64,000 nucleotides of DNA, taken from the NCBI RefSeq assembly GCF_002192455.1, contig NZ_CP021744.1:4246001-4310000 (forward strand). Reading direction: 5' to 3'. Each line of letters begins with the position of its first letter. Position 1 is the first letter of the stretch. The stretch is from Streptomyces albireticuli (GTDB taxonomy: Bacteria; Actinomycetota; Actinomycetes; Streptomycetales; Streptomycetaceae). Positions 18,136-25,352 of the stretch are shown here, piece after piece. A program made the translations under genes and the position numbers. Under the pieces are notes generated by a model. It was not told where the DNA came from. It was given only the letters and a program-made list of their open reading frames with translations, and made no database searches.

Positions 18136-19593
18136 ATGGCTTACGACGATCTCCGCTCGTTCCTCCGGGCGCTGGAACGCGACGGCGACCTCAAGCGCAT
18201 CAAGGCCGAAGTCGACCCGTACCTGGAAATCGGGGAGATCGTCGACAGAGTGAACAAAGCGGGTGGGCCCGCGCTGCTCTTCGAGAACGTCAAGGGCGCG
18301 GCCATGCCGCTGGCCATGAACGTCTTCGGCACCGACCGCCGGCTGCTCAAGGCGCTCGGCCTGAAGTCCTACGACGAGATCAGCGAGAAGATCGGCGGAC
18401 TGCTCAAGCCCGAGCTGCCGCAGGGCTTCGTCGGCATCCGCGAGGCCTTCGGCAAGCTGGGCTCGGTGGCGCACGTGCCGCCGCGGAAGGTGAAGTCCGA
18501 CAGCGCCCCGGTCCAGGACGTGGTCCTCACCGGCGACGACGTCGACCTCGACCAGCTGCCCGCGCTCTTCACCTGGCCCGAGGACGGCGGCTCCTTCTTC
18601 AACCTCGGCCTCACCCACACCAAGCACCCCGAGACCGGCGTCCGCAACCTCGGCCTCTACCGCCTCCAGCGGCACGACAAGCGCACCATCGGGATGCACT
18701 GGCAGATCCACAAGGACAGCCGGAACCACTACCAGGTGGCCGCCAAGCGCGGGGAGAAGCTGCCCGTCGCGATCGCCTTCGGCTGCCCCCCGGCCGTCAC
18801 CTACGCCTCGACCGCCCCGCTCCCCGGCGACATCGACGAGTACCTCTTCGCGGGCTTCGTCTCCGGCAAGCGCGTCGAGATGGTCGACTGCAAGACGGTG
18901 CCGCTCCAGGTCCCCGCCAACGCGGAGGTCGTCCTGGAGGGCTGGCTGGAGCCCGGCGAGATGCTCCCGGAGGGCCCCTTCGGCGACCACACGGGCTTCT
19001 ACACCCCGCAGGAGCCCTTCCCGGCCCTGCGCGTCGACTGTGTGACGATGCGGCGGCGCCCGCTGCTCCAGTCGATCGTGGTGGGCCGGCCGCCGACGGA
19101 GGACGGGCCGCTCGGCCGGGCGACGGAGCGTTTCTTCCTGCCCCTGCTGAAGATCATCGTGCCGGACATCGTGGACTACCACCTGCCGGAGTCCGGCGGC
19201 TTCCACAACTGCGCGATCGTCTCGATCGACAAGAAGTACCCCAAGCACGCCCAGAAGGTCATGCACGCCATCTGGGGCGCCCACATGATGTCGCTGACCA
19301 AGCTGATCATCGTGGTGGACAGCGACTGCGACGTCCACGACCTCCACGAGGTCTCCTGGCGCGCCCTGGGCAACACGGACTACGCCCGCGACCTCACGGT
19401 CGTGGAGGGTCCGGTCGACCACCTCGACCACGCGTCGTACCAGCAGTTCTGGGGCGGCAAGGCGGGCATCGACGCGACGGCGAAGTGGCCCGAGGAGGGC
19501 TACACCCGGGACGGCGGCTGGCCGCGGATGGTCGAGTCGGATCCGGAAGTCGCCGATCGGGTGACGAAGCGCTGGAAGGAGTACGGGCTGTGA
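18136..19593 (+). CDS. mqnL: UbiD-type decarboxylase of menaquinone synthesis
   Basis: A 485-residue UbiD-family enzyme. UbiD proteins use prenylated FMN to decarboxylate aromatic acids; in the futalosine pathway the member next to mqn genes is thought to remove the carboxyl group of the prenylated 6-carboxy-1,4-naphthoquinol intermediate. Family landmarks include DDLRSFLRALERDGDL at the start, GMHWQIHKDSRNHYQ (prenyl-FMN and metal region), EGPFGDHTGFYTP with the catalytic Glu and Asp, and HNCAIVSIDKKYPKHAQ. A UbiA-type prenyltransferase follows, and a UbiX-type flavin prenyltransferase lies nearby. The ATG at 18136 starts exactly where the family sequence starts. Confidence 0.92.
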   Translation: MAYDDLRSFLRALERDGDLKRIKAEVDPYLEIGEIVDRVNKAGGPALLFENVKGAAMPLAMNVFGTDRRLLKALGLKSYDEISEKIGGLLKPELPQGFVGIREAFGKLGSVAHVPPRKVKSDSAPVQDVVLTGDDVDLDQLPALFTWPEDGGSFFNLGLTHTKHPETGVRNLGLYRLQRHDKRTIGMHWQIHKDSRNHYQVAAKRGEKLPVAIAFGCPPAVTYASTAPLPGDIDEYLFAGFVSGKRVEMVDCKTVPLQVPANAEVVLEGWLEPGEMLPEGPFGDHTGFYTPQEPFPALRVDCVTMRRRPLLQSIVVGRPPTEDGPLGRATERFFLPLLKIIVPDIVDYHLPESGGFHNCAIVSIDKKYPKHAQKVMHAIWGAHMMSLTKLIIVVDSDCDVHDLHEVSWRALGNTDYARDLTVVEGPVDHLDHASYQQFWGGKAGIDATAKWPEEGYTRDGGWPRMVESDPEVADRVTKRWKEYGL

Positions 19594-19654
19594 CCCGTGG
19601 GCCGATGACCGTGGACGGTGCGGGGTTCCCCCGCGGCCGCCGGAGCGAACCGGG

Positions 19655-20584
19655 GTGCGGGCTGTGACCTCCACCGCCGAAGGGGTCCTCGGACCCGGCC
19701 CCGCCCCCGCCGGGGGCAAAATCCGGGCCTTCCTGCGCCTCGTGCTGATCGAGCACTCGATCTTCGCGCTGCCCTTCGCCTACATCGCCTCGTTCACGGC
19801 GATGTTCCAGGAGTACGGCGACATCCACTGGCTGCGGCTGCTGCTGGTGACCGTCGCCATGGTGGGCCTGCGGACGTTCGCGATGGCCTGCAACCGCATC
19901 ATCGACCGGGAGATCGACGCCCGTAACCCGCGGACGGCGGGCCGCGAGCTGGTCACCGGCGCCGTGTCGGTGCGCTCGGCCTGGACCGGCGCGCTGATCG
20001 CCGTCGTGCTCTTCCTGGGCGCGGCCGCGCTGCTCAACCCGCTGTGCCTGGCGCTGGCCCCGATCGCCGTCGTGCCGATGGTCGTCTACCCGTACGGGAA
20101 ACGGTTCACCAACTTCCCGCACGCGATCCTCGGCCTGGCCCAGGCGATGGGCCCGGTCGGCGCGTGGCTGGCGATCACGGGTACGTGGTCGTGGGACGCG
20201 GTGATCCTCGGCCTGGCCGTGGGCGTCTGGATCGGCGGCTTCGACCTGATCTTCGCCTGCCAGGACGTGATCGCCGACCGGGCGCACGGGGTGAAGTCCA
20301 CGCCGGCCCGCTTCGGCGTCCCGGCCGCGCTGCACGGCGCCCGCGCCTGCCACGCCGTCACCACGGCCCTGCTGGTCTGGTACGCGCTGGCCACGGACGC
20401 CGGGGTGTTCTTCTGGGTGGGCCTGGCGGTGGTCGCGGTGGCGTTCGTCTACGAGCACACGATCGTCAAGCCGCACGACCTGTCCCGCCTGAACCGGGCA
20501 TTCTTCAGCGTCAACAGCTTCATCGGAATTGCCCTTTTCGTGTGCGCGCTGCTGGACCTGCTGGTGCGGGGCCTGACGGTCTGA
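19655..20584 (+). CDS. mqnP: UbiA-type prenyltransferase of menaquinone synthesis
   Basis: About 309 residues and roughly nine membrane helices. The first Asp-rich motif is NRIIDREIDARNPRTAGREL and the second is DLIFACQDVIADRAHGVKSTPARFG, both needed for Mg2+-prenyl diphosphate binding. It should attach the polyprenyl tail to 1,4-dihydroxy-6-naphthoate; the similarity is to UbiA rather than MenA. It is 61 nt downstream of the UbiD-type gene and likely co-transcribed. Two GTG starts compete: 19655 has GGAG at 9 nt and was chosen; 19664 is equally in frame. Confidence 0.92.
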   Translation: MRAVTSTAEGVLGPGPAPAGGKIRAFLRLVLIEHSIFALPFAYIASFTAMFQEYGDIHWLRLLLVTVAMVGLRTFAMACNRIIDREIDARNPRTAGRELVTGAVSVRSAWTGALIAVVLFLGAAALLNPLCLALAPIAVVPMVVYPYGKRFTNFPHAILGLAQAMGPVGAWLAITGTWSWDAVILGLAVGVWIGGFDLIFACQDVIADRAHGVKSTPARFGVPAALHGARACHAVTTALLVWYALATDAGVFFWVGLAVVAVAFVYEHTIVKPHDLSRLNRAFFSVNSFIGIALFVCALLDLLVRGLTV

Positions 20585-20605
20585 CGCCGGCCCGTACGTA
20601 CGCCG

Positions 20606-20645
20606 AAGGGCGGCCCCTCCTCGACGGAGGGGCCGCCCTTTTTCG
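20606..20645. terminator. Strong terminator with T-run after mqnP
   Basis: A perfect 15-bp stem (20606-20620 with 20626-20640), 5-nt loop, then TTTTT on the plus strand. It lies between convergent genes and would also block the lipoprotein transcript from the other side. Confidence 0.95.
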
Positions 20646-20671
20646 TTGCGTTCAGCAGGCCGGGCCGGGGA

Positions 20672-21847
20672 TCAGATCCCCATGTCCGAGTCCTTGCCGC
20701 CGCCGAGCTTGTCGCTGAAGAGCAGCATGCCCGCGCCGATCAGGTCCTGCGGCTTGAGCTCCTTGGCGCCGGCCGGGGCCTGGACCTTGCCCGCGCCGCC
20801 CTTGATGCCGAGGGTCAGCGGCAGCTCGCCCTTGACCTCGTCGTCGAGCTGAGCGAGGTCGACGGTCAGGGCGGAGACCATGCCGTCGCGCACGGCGACG
20901 TCGAGGGTCACGTCCTTGTTCTTGAGCTTGTCCAGGTCGCCGTCGACCTTGTCGGACTTGCCCTTGCTGCCCAGCTTGTCCTGGAGCGGCTTGAGGCTCT
21001 TGTTGAGGTCGTCGGCGAACTTCTTCGCCGGGACGGTGACCTTGACGTGGTCGGCGCCGTTCTTCTTGCCCGCGTCCTTGTAGGTCGCGTTGCCGTCGAG
21101 GGACTTCTGAAGCGCGTCGAAGAGCTGCTTCTGGTCCTTCGGGTCGAGCTTGGGCTTGTCGTCGGACTTGCCGTTGGCCTTGCTGAAGGCCTCGAAGGAC
21201 TTCGTGTCCATCGCGACCCACTCGCCCTTGAGGGCGCCCTTGACGGAGTCCATGGAGGACGGCAGCGTGTCGGCCTTCTTGGCCAGCTCGTCGAAGTCGG
21301 GGCGACCGGTGGACTTGCCGGGGCCCTTCTTGTCGACCTTGGCGGCCAGGTCGCCGATGCCCTTGAGGTCACCGCGGAGGTAGACCTTGTCCGCGCCGAA
21401 GGCGCGGATCTCGACCAGCGGCTTGCCGTCCTTGCTGCCCAGGGCGACGGAGCCCTCGCCGTTCTCGTCCTCGGACTCGACGTCCTTGAGCGGCTTGTCG
21501 TAGCTGAGGGAGTAGGAGAGGCGCAGGTCCGCCAGCATGTCGGCGTGCTCGCGCTTGAAGTCCTTCTGGTCCTTCATCGCGGCGAAGATCTGGTCGGCGC
21601 TCGCGTTGAAGCCTATCTCCGCGCTCAGCGACTTCTGCCGGCCGAGCTTGTCGAACGCCTGCTTGACCTTGGCGTCCGGGCTGAGGTTCGCGTCCCCTCC
21701 GTCGCAGGCCGCCGTACCGGCGGTGAGAACGGCCACGCAGCCGACTGCGGCGAGAACCTTGCGCTTCCTGTGGATGATGAGCTCCCCGTGTGAGGGCCGC
21801 CGGGTGGGACGGCCGATAAGACAACTGAATCCAGTCCGAATAATCAT
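20672..21847 (-). CDS. Lipoprotein, LppX/LolA-like in style
   Basis: Up to 391 residues. Basic residues HRKRK precede a hydrophobic stretch and lipobox TAAC (Cys48 if started at 21847). The mature part is lysine- and aspartate-rich with alternating strands such as KPLVEIRAFGADKVYLRGDL, VAMDTKSFEAFSKAN and DVTLDVAVRDGMVSALTVDLAQL, which resembles the half-barrel of LppX/LprG or LolA lipid carriers; this is a guess from pattern, not a motif. The only in-frame ATG upstream of the signal is at 21847, leaving an unusually long n-region. A non-ATG start closer to HRKRK is possible but I cannot place one. Confidence 0.7.
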   Translation of the reverse strand: MIIRTGFSCLIGRPTRRPSHGELIIHRKRKVLAAVGCVAVLTAGTAACDGGDANLSPDAKVKQAFDKLGRQKSLSAEIGFNASADQIFAAMKDQKDFKREHADMLADLRLSYSLSYDKPLKDVESEDENGEGSVALGSKDGKPLVEIRAFGADKVYLRGDLKGIGDLAAKVDKKGPGKSTGRPDFDELAKKADTLPSSMDSVKGALKGEWVAMDTKSFEAFSKANGKSDDKPKLDPKDQKQLFDALQKSLDGNATYKDAGKKNGADHVKVTVPAKKFADDLNKSLKPLQDKLGSKGKSDKVDGDLDKLKNKDVTLDVAVRDGMVSALTVDLAQLDDEVKGELPLTLGIKGGAGKVQAPAGAKELKPQDLIGAGMLLFSDKLGGGKDSDMGI

Positions 21848-21913
21848 GTCAAAGGACTTTCCCGCCGGATTCCCGGGCCAGGACTGCGGCGGGGAGCGCC
21901 CGGCACCTGCGGC

Positions 21914-21926
21914 TAGGCTCGGAGCC
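21914..21926 (+). promoter_or_regulatory. -10-like element just before mqnM
   Basis: TAGGCT (21914-21919) ends 7 nt before the GTG at 21927, compatible with a leaderless or nearly leaderless transcript. No -35 consensus is visible at the right distance. Confidence 0.45.
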
Positions 21927-22631
21927 GTGGAGCCGTACGAACACGTAACGCAACGTCAGGAACGCCGGCCTTGGGTGGTCGGTGTCTCCGGCGCGTCCGG
22001 GACGCCGTACGCGGCGGCCGTGGTGCGGGGGCTGCTGGCCGCCGGTGAGGCCGTGGACCTGGTGGTCAGCCGGGCCTCGCGGCTCACGCTGCTGGACGAG
22101 ACCGGGATCTCCTTCCGGGACGCCCACTGGCGCGAGGACCTGCGGAGCTGGCTGGAGCGGGGCGCCGACGGCAAGCCGCACACCTTCGGCGCGGAGGTGG
22201 CGGACCCGGCCCTCGCGGACGTGCGGTACTGGGCGGCCGGTGACCTCGCGGCCGGGCCGTCGTCCGGTTCGTACCCCGCCAAGGGGATGCTGATCGTCCC
22301 GGCGAGCACGGCCTGTGTGGCCGGGGTGGCGCTGGGGCTGTCGAAGGACCTGCTCCAGCGGGTGGCGAGCGTGACGCTCAAGGAGCGCCGCCCCCTGGTG
22401 GTCGCGGTGCGGGAGACCCCGCTGAGCGGCCAGACGCTCAAGCAGCTGGTGGCGCTGGACGAGGCGGGCGCCGTGGTGCTGCCCGCCTCTCCGGCGTTCT
22501 ACGCGGGTGCGACGCACATCCAGGATCTCGTGGACTTCGTCGCCGGGCGGGTGCTGGACGCGGCGGGTGTGCCGCACCAGCTCTACCGCCGGTGGAGAGG
22601 GGAGCTGGGTGAAGCTCGCTCCCCGGGGTGA
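21927..22631 (+). CDS. mqnM: UbiX-type flavin prenyltransferase
   Basis: A 234-residue flavoprotein that joins dimethylallyl phosphate to FMN, making the prenyl-FMN cofactor required by UbiD-type decarboxylases such as the one at 18136. The FMN-binding GVSGASGTPYA loop is at residues 19-29, and PASTACVAGVALGLSKDLLQRVASVTLKERRPLVVAVRETPLS is the typical central region. The GTG at 21927 was chosen since the family N-terminus follows within 15 residues. It forms a functional pair with the UbiD gene although a lipoprotein gene on the other strand separates them. Confidence 0.93.
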   Translation: MEPYEHVTQRQERRPWVVGVSGASGTPYAAAVVRGLLAAGEAVDLVVSRASRLTLLDETGISFRDAHWREDLRSWLERGADGKPHTFGAEVADPALADVRYWAAGDLAAGPSSGSYPAKGMLIVPASTACVAGVALGLSKDLLQRVASVTLKERRPLVVAVRETPLSGQTLKQLVALDEAGAVVLPASPAFYAGATHIQDLVDFVAGRVLDAAGVPHQLYRRWRGELGEARSPG

Positions 22632-22634
22632 GGG

Positions 22635-22778
22635 TCAGCGCTTGCGGCCGCGGCCGGCGCGGTCCGCCTTGGCCTTCGGGGCCTGGCGCTCGGTGGTGGC
22701 GGGCTGGTGGGCACCCGAGCGGTTGGCCAGGTCCTGTAGCTCGCGCATACGGGCGTAGGCCATCTCGATCGTGTACAC
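22635..22778 (-). CDS. Small basic protein, 47 residues
   Basis: A short frame that fills the space between mqnM and the Lrp gene. It reads VYTIEMAYARMRELQDLANR, then an Ala/Gln/Pro linker and a very basic tail ending AGRGRKR. The N-terminal half looks like an amphipathic helix. CAGGAG lies 11 nt before the GTG at 22778; GTG at 22790 and ATG at 22763 are alternatives. Codon third positions are GC-rich and the stop falls 3 nt beyond that of mqnM, a tidy convergent arrangement. No function is known to me; a nucleic-acid-binding role would be only a guess from charge. Confidence 0.6.
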   Translation of the reverse strand: MYTIEMAYARMRELQDLANRSGAHQPATTERQAPKAKADRAGRGRKR

Positions 22779-22830
22779 GGGGAAGATCACTCCTGAAGGA
22801 TCGTCGTTGATCTAGGGATCTGAAGAGAGA

Positions 22831-22845
22831 TTCACAGGTCGTGAA
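22831..22845. promoter_or_regulatory. Palindrome upstream of the Lrp gene
   Basis: TTCAC-AGGTC-GTGAA, a perfect 5-bp inverted repeat with 5-nt spacer in the AT-richer divergent region between the small basic protein and the Lrp gene. It is a candidate operator for autoregulation by the Lrp protein; TAGATT (22859-22864) downstream could be the -10. Confidence 0.4.
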
Positions 22846-22911
22846 CCCCTGCATGCCTTAGATTCTACATGTAAAGCGGCGAGTTCGCTGATTATTGAAA
22901 GGTGCCAGGTT

Positions 22912-23367
22912 ATGGACGCGGTGGACAGGCAGCTCATCCAGGCCCTGCGGGAGAACGGCCGGGCCTCGTACGCGGAGCTGGGCCGGCTCGTGGGCCTCTC
23001 CGGGCCGAGCGTCACGGACCGGATCAACCGCCTGGAGGCGGCCGGTGTGATCACCGGCTACCGCGCGACCGTCAACGCCGCCTCGCTCGGCCTCGGCGTC
23101 ACGGCGCTCATCGGCATCCAGCTCTCCGACGCGGCCGACCACGAGGACGTGGCGCGGCGGCTGCGCGACCTCGAGGAGATCGAGGACTGCTGGTTCATCG
23201 CGGGCGACGACTCGTACATGCTCAAGGTGCGCGTCGGTGACGTGGACGGCCTGGAGCGGACGATCCGCCGGCTGTCGGGGACCAAGGGCGTGAGCCGGAC
23301 CCGTACGACGATCGTGCTGTCGACGAAGTGGGAGAACCGGGTCGGGGAGCTGCCCGAGGAGGTCTGA
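22912..23367 (+). CDS. Lrp/AsnC-family regulator
   Basis: A 151-residue protein with an N-terminal AsnC-type HTH (LDRQL-like start VDRQLIQALRENGRASYAELGRLVGLSGPSVTDRINRLEAAGVITGY) and a C-terminal RAM ligand-binding domain. Such proteins form octamers and usually sense amino acids. GAAAGG precedes the ATG. It lies between mqnM and mqnE; whether it controls them is unknown. The palindrome at 22831 is the most obvious site for it. Confidence 0.92.
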   Translation: MDAVDRQLIQALRENGRASYAELGRLVGLSGPSVTDRINRLEAAGVITGYRATVNAASLGLGVTALIGIQLSDAADHEDVARRLRDLEEIEDCWFIAGDDSYMLKVRVGDVDGLERTIRRLSGTKGVSRTRTTIVLSTKWENRVGELPEEV

Positions 23368-23410
23368 GCGGGACGGGGGGTCCGGGCGGGGCGGGGCCGC
23401 CGGCTAGGCG

Positions 23411-23416
23411 TAGGCT
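23411..23416 (+). promoter_or_regulatory. -10-like TAGGCT upstream of mqnE
   Basis: TAGGCT lies 42 nt before the ATG, leaving a short leader that contains the GGAGAGG ribosome site. The -35 is not recognisable. Confidence 0.4.
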
Positions 23417-23458
23417 CGACAAGGTTGCAGAAGCGGATGTATGGGAGAGGCGGACGCA

Positions 23459-24622
23459 ATGGACGCTGGGCTCAAGCGTGAGCTGGAGGACAAGGTCTTC
23501 GCCGGGGAACGGCTGACCCGTGAGGACGGCATCGCCCTCTACGAGTCCGACGACCTGGCGTGGCTGGGCGGTCTCGCGCACCACGTCCGCACGCGGAAGA
23601 ACGGTGACGTCGTCCACTTCAACGTCAACCGTCACCTCAACATGACGAACGTGTGCACCGCGTCGTGCGCGTACTGCTCGTTCCAGCGCAAGCCGGGCGA
23701 GAAGGACGCGTACACGATGCGCATCGAGGAGGCCGTCCGCCTCGCCAAGGCGATGGAGAACGAGAACCTCACCGAGCTGCACATCGTCAACGGCCTGCAC
23801 CCGACCCTGCCGTGGCGCTACTATCCGCGCTCGCTGAAGGCCCTCAAGGAGGCGCTGCCGAACGTCTCCCTGAAGGCGTTCACCGCCACCGAGATCCAGC
23901 ACTTCGAGAAGATCTCCGGGCTGCCCGCCGACGAGATCCTCGACGAGCTGATCGACGCCGGTCTGGAGTCCCTGACCGGTGGCGGCGCGGAGATCTTCGA
24001 CTGGGAGGTCCGCCAGCACATCGTCGACCACGACACCCACTGGGAGGACTGGTCGCGCATCCACCGCCTCGCGCACAGCAAGGGCCTCAAGGGCCCCTGC
24101 ACCATGCTCTACGGGCACATCGAGGAGCCGCGCCACCGCGTGGACCACGTGCTGCGCCTGCGCGAGCTCCAGGACGAGACCGGCGGCTTCCACGTCTTCA
24201 TCCCGCTGCGCTACCAGCACGACTTCGTGGACATGAAGGACGGCAAGGTCCGCAACCGCCTCCAGGCGCGGACCTCCATGGCCACCGGCGCCGAGGCGCT
24301 GAAGACCTTCGCGGTCTCCCGGCTGCTCTTCGACAACGTCCCGCACGTCAAGGTGTTCTGGGTGATGCACGGCGTGCAGACCGCCCAGCTCGCCCTCCAG
24401 CACGGCGCGGACGACATGGACGGCTCGGTCGTCGAGTACAAGATCACGCACGACGCGGACAACTACGGCACGCCCAACAAGCTGACCCGCGACGACCTGC
24501 TGGAACTCATCCGCGACGCGGGCTTCCGGCCGGTCGAGCGCAACACGCGCTACGAGATCATCCGTGAGTACCCGGGCCCGGACGCCTCGCTGCGCGAATC
24601 GCCGCAGGCGATGCGGGTGTGA
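23459..24622 (+). CDS. mqnE: Aminofutalosine synthase (radical SAM)
   Basis: A 387-residue radical SAM enzyme that couples 3-[(1-carboxyvinyl)oxy]benzoate with SAM to give 6-amino-6-deoxyfutalosine, the second step of the futalosine pathway. The cluster motif CTASCAYC (Cys66, Cys70, Cys73) binds the [4Fe-4S] cluster. Other typical parts are NVNRHLNMTNVC, LHIVNGLHPTLPWRYY, TATEIQHFEKISG and SLTGGGAEIFDWEVR. Its substrate is made by MqnA, encoded at 33748. The ATG at 23459 is preferred over a GTG or ATG 18 nt upstream because GGAGAGG stands 8 nt before it. Confidence 0.95.
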   Translation: MDAGLKRELEDKVFAGERLTREDGIALYESDDLAWLGGLAHHVRTRKNGDVVHFNVNRHLNMTNVCTASCAYCSFQRKPGEKDAYTMRIEEAVRLAKAMENENLTELHIVNGLHPTLPWRYYPRSLKALKEALPNVSLKAFTATEIQHFEKISGLPADEILDELIDAGLESLTGGGAEIFDWEVRQHIVDHDTHWEDWSRIHRLAHSKGLKGPCTMLYGHIEEPRHRVDHVLRLRELQDETGGFHVFIPLRYQHDFVDMKDGKVRNRLQARTSMATGAEALKTFAVSRLLFDNVPHVKVFWVMHGVQTAQLALQHGADDMDGSVVEYKITHDADNYGTPNKLTRDDLLELIRDAGFRPVERNTRYEIIREYPGPDASLRESPQAMRV

Positions 24623-24691
24623 CCCGTGTCCCCGGGTCGTGCTTGACTGGAAGCGACCCTTTCGGTTGCCGTTGAGAAGAAGGTCCTGTCC

Positions 24692-24979
24692 GTGAGTAGC
24701 CAGAAGTTCGCCTCGCTCCGCTACACCGCCTCGCGTGTCGGCCTGCTCGTCGCGTGCTTCGCCGTCGTGTGGGTGCTCTGCTACTGGCACGTCATCCCGT
24801 TCGGCGCCAACGGCTCGAACGTGGTCTGGATGGTGCTGCTCGCGCTGATCCTCTCCGCGCCGCTCAGCTGGGTCCTGCTGCGCAAGCAGCGCGACGCGAT
24901 GTCCGAGCAGATCGTGGAGCGCGTCGACCGCGCGAAGGCCCGGATGGCCGCCAGCAACGGTCAGGAGGACGGGGTGTAA
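24692..24979 (+). CDS. DUF4229 small membrane protein
   Basis: 95 residues with two helices (VGLLVACFAVVWVLCYWHVI and VVWMVLLALILSAPLSWVLL) followed by a charged tail RKQRDAMSEQIVERVDRAKARMA that looks helical. This is the DUF4229 architecture found in actinobacteria; function unknown. It follows mqnE after 69 nt and may share its transcript. GAAGAAGG precedes the GTG. Confidence 0.85.
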   Translation: MSSQKFASLRYTASRVGLLVACFAVVWVLCYWHVIPFGANGSNVVWMVLLALILSAPLSWVLLRKQRDAMSEQIVERVDRAKARMAASNGQEDGV

Positions 24980-24999
24980 CCCTCGTCACACCGATTCGC

Positions 25000-25035
25000 C
25001 GCCCCGTCGTGGAGCTACCGCTCCACGGCGGGGCG
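25000..25035 (+). terminator. Hairpin terminator after the DUF4229 gene
   Basis: A 15-bp stem with one G-T pair (25000-25014 with 25021-25035) and a 6-nt loop, 20 nt after the DUF4229 stop. It separates the mqnE transcript from the leader-peptide promoter. Confidence 0.85.
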
Positions 25036-25092
25036 TTGGCGTTCCCGGGCGGCTTACCGGACCCCAGGAGTCCACAACTTCCCAAAGAAGAG

Positions 25093-25124
25093 CTTTGAGT
25101 CCCTCAAAGTTCGAGTGTTAACGT
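25093..25124 (+). promoter_or_regulatory. Promoter of the leader peptide with an overlapping palindrome
   Basis: TTGAGT (25095-25100) and TAACGT (25119-25124) are separated by 18 nt, a good vegetative promoter. The start point expected 7 nt further is the A of the leader peptide ATG, so the message is leaderless. The perfect palindrome CTTTGAG-TCC-CTCAAAG (25093-25109) covers the -35 hexamer, which is where a repressor would bind. Confidence 0.65.
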
Positions 25125-25131
25125 ATTGGAC

Positions 25132-25236
25132 ATGAAGACAGCAGCAGCGCAGCGATCCCTCACGAGCCACGTGCTCGTGGCGCGCCTGCACGTCGATCTT
25201 TGCCGCTGCGTCTCCGCGGCCTGTTGCCGCCGCTGA
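25132..25236 (+). CDS. Cys-rich leader peptide, 34 residues
   Basis: A short ORF beginning at a perfectly placed leaderless ATG. Its second half reads LVARLHVDLCRCVSAACCRR, with four cysteines in 11 residues and a stop right after CCRR. It matches, as I remember them, short actinobacterial leader peptides of the R-x-H-V-D-L-x-R type found upstream of sulfur-metabolism genes, where ribosomes stalling at Cys codons under cysteine shortage change the folding of the downstream RNA. Here the downstream gene is a TcyP/YdjN-like transporter. Expected function: cis-acting cysteine sensor, not a protein product. Confidence 0.7.
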   Translation: MKTAAAQRSLTSHVLVARLHVDLCRCVSAACCRR

Positions 25237-25270
25237 CCTATGTCGCCCGCGGCCAGAACCTTGGGGGCAC

Positions 25271-25327
25271 CTCCCGGCGTGAGCCGGGGGAGTACGGACC
25301 TCCTCCCTGGCGCGTTACGCCCTTTTT
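25271..25327 (+). terminator. Candidate attenuator with competing hairpins
   Basis: Hairpin A pairs 25271-25278 with 25283-25292; hairpin B would pair 25286-25292 with 25300-25307. They share bases and cannot form together. A short GGCG-CGTTA-CGCC stem (25309-25321) is followed by five Ts (25323-25327), like a weak intrinsic terminator. The arrangement lies between the leader peptide stop and the transporter start. Folding was judged by eye only. Confidence 0.45.
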
Positions 25328-25352
25328 CTGACTTAAGTCCCCGGAGTTTCCG

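Noticed and set aside
19605..19667. 20-codon ORF ending with a GTGA overlap on the second mqnP start
   Set aside because: It has no good ribosome site, and the overlap depends on using GTG 19664 rather than 19655. Probably chance.
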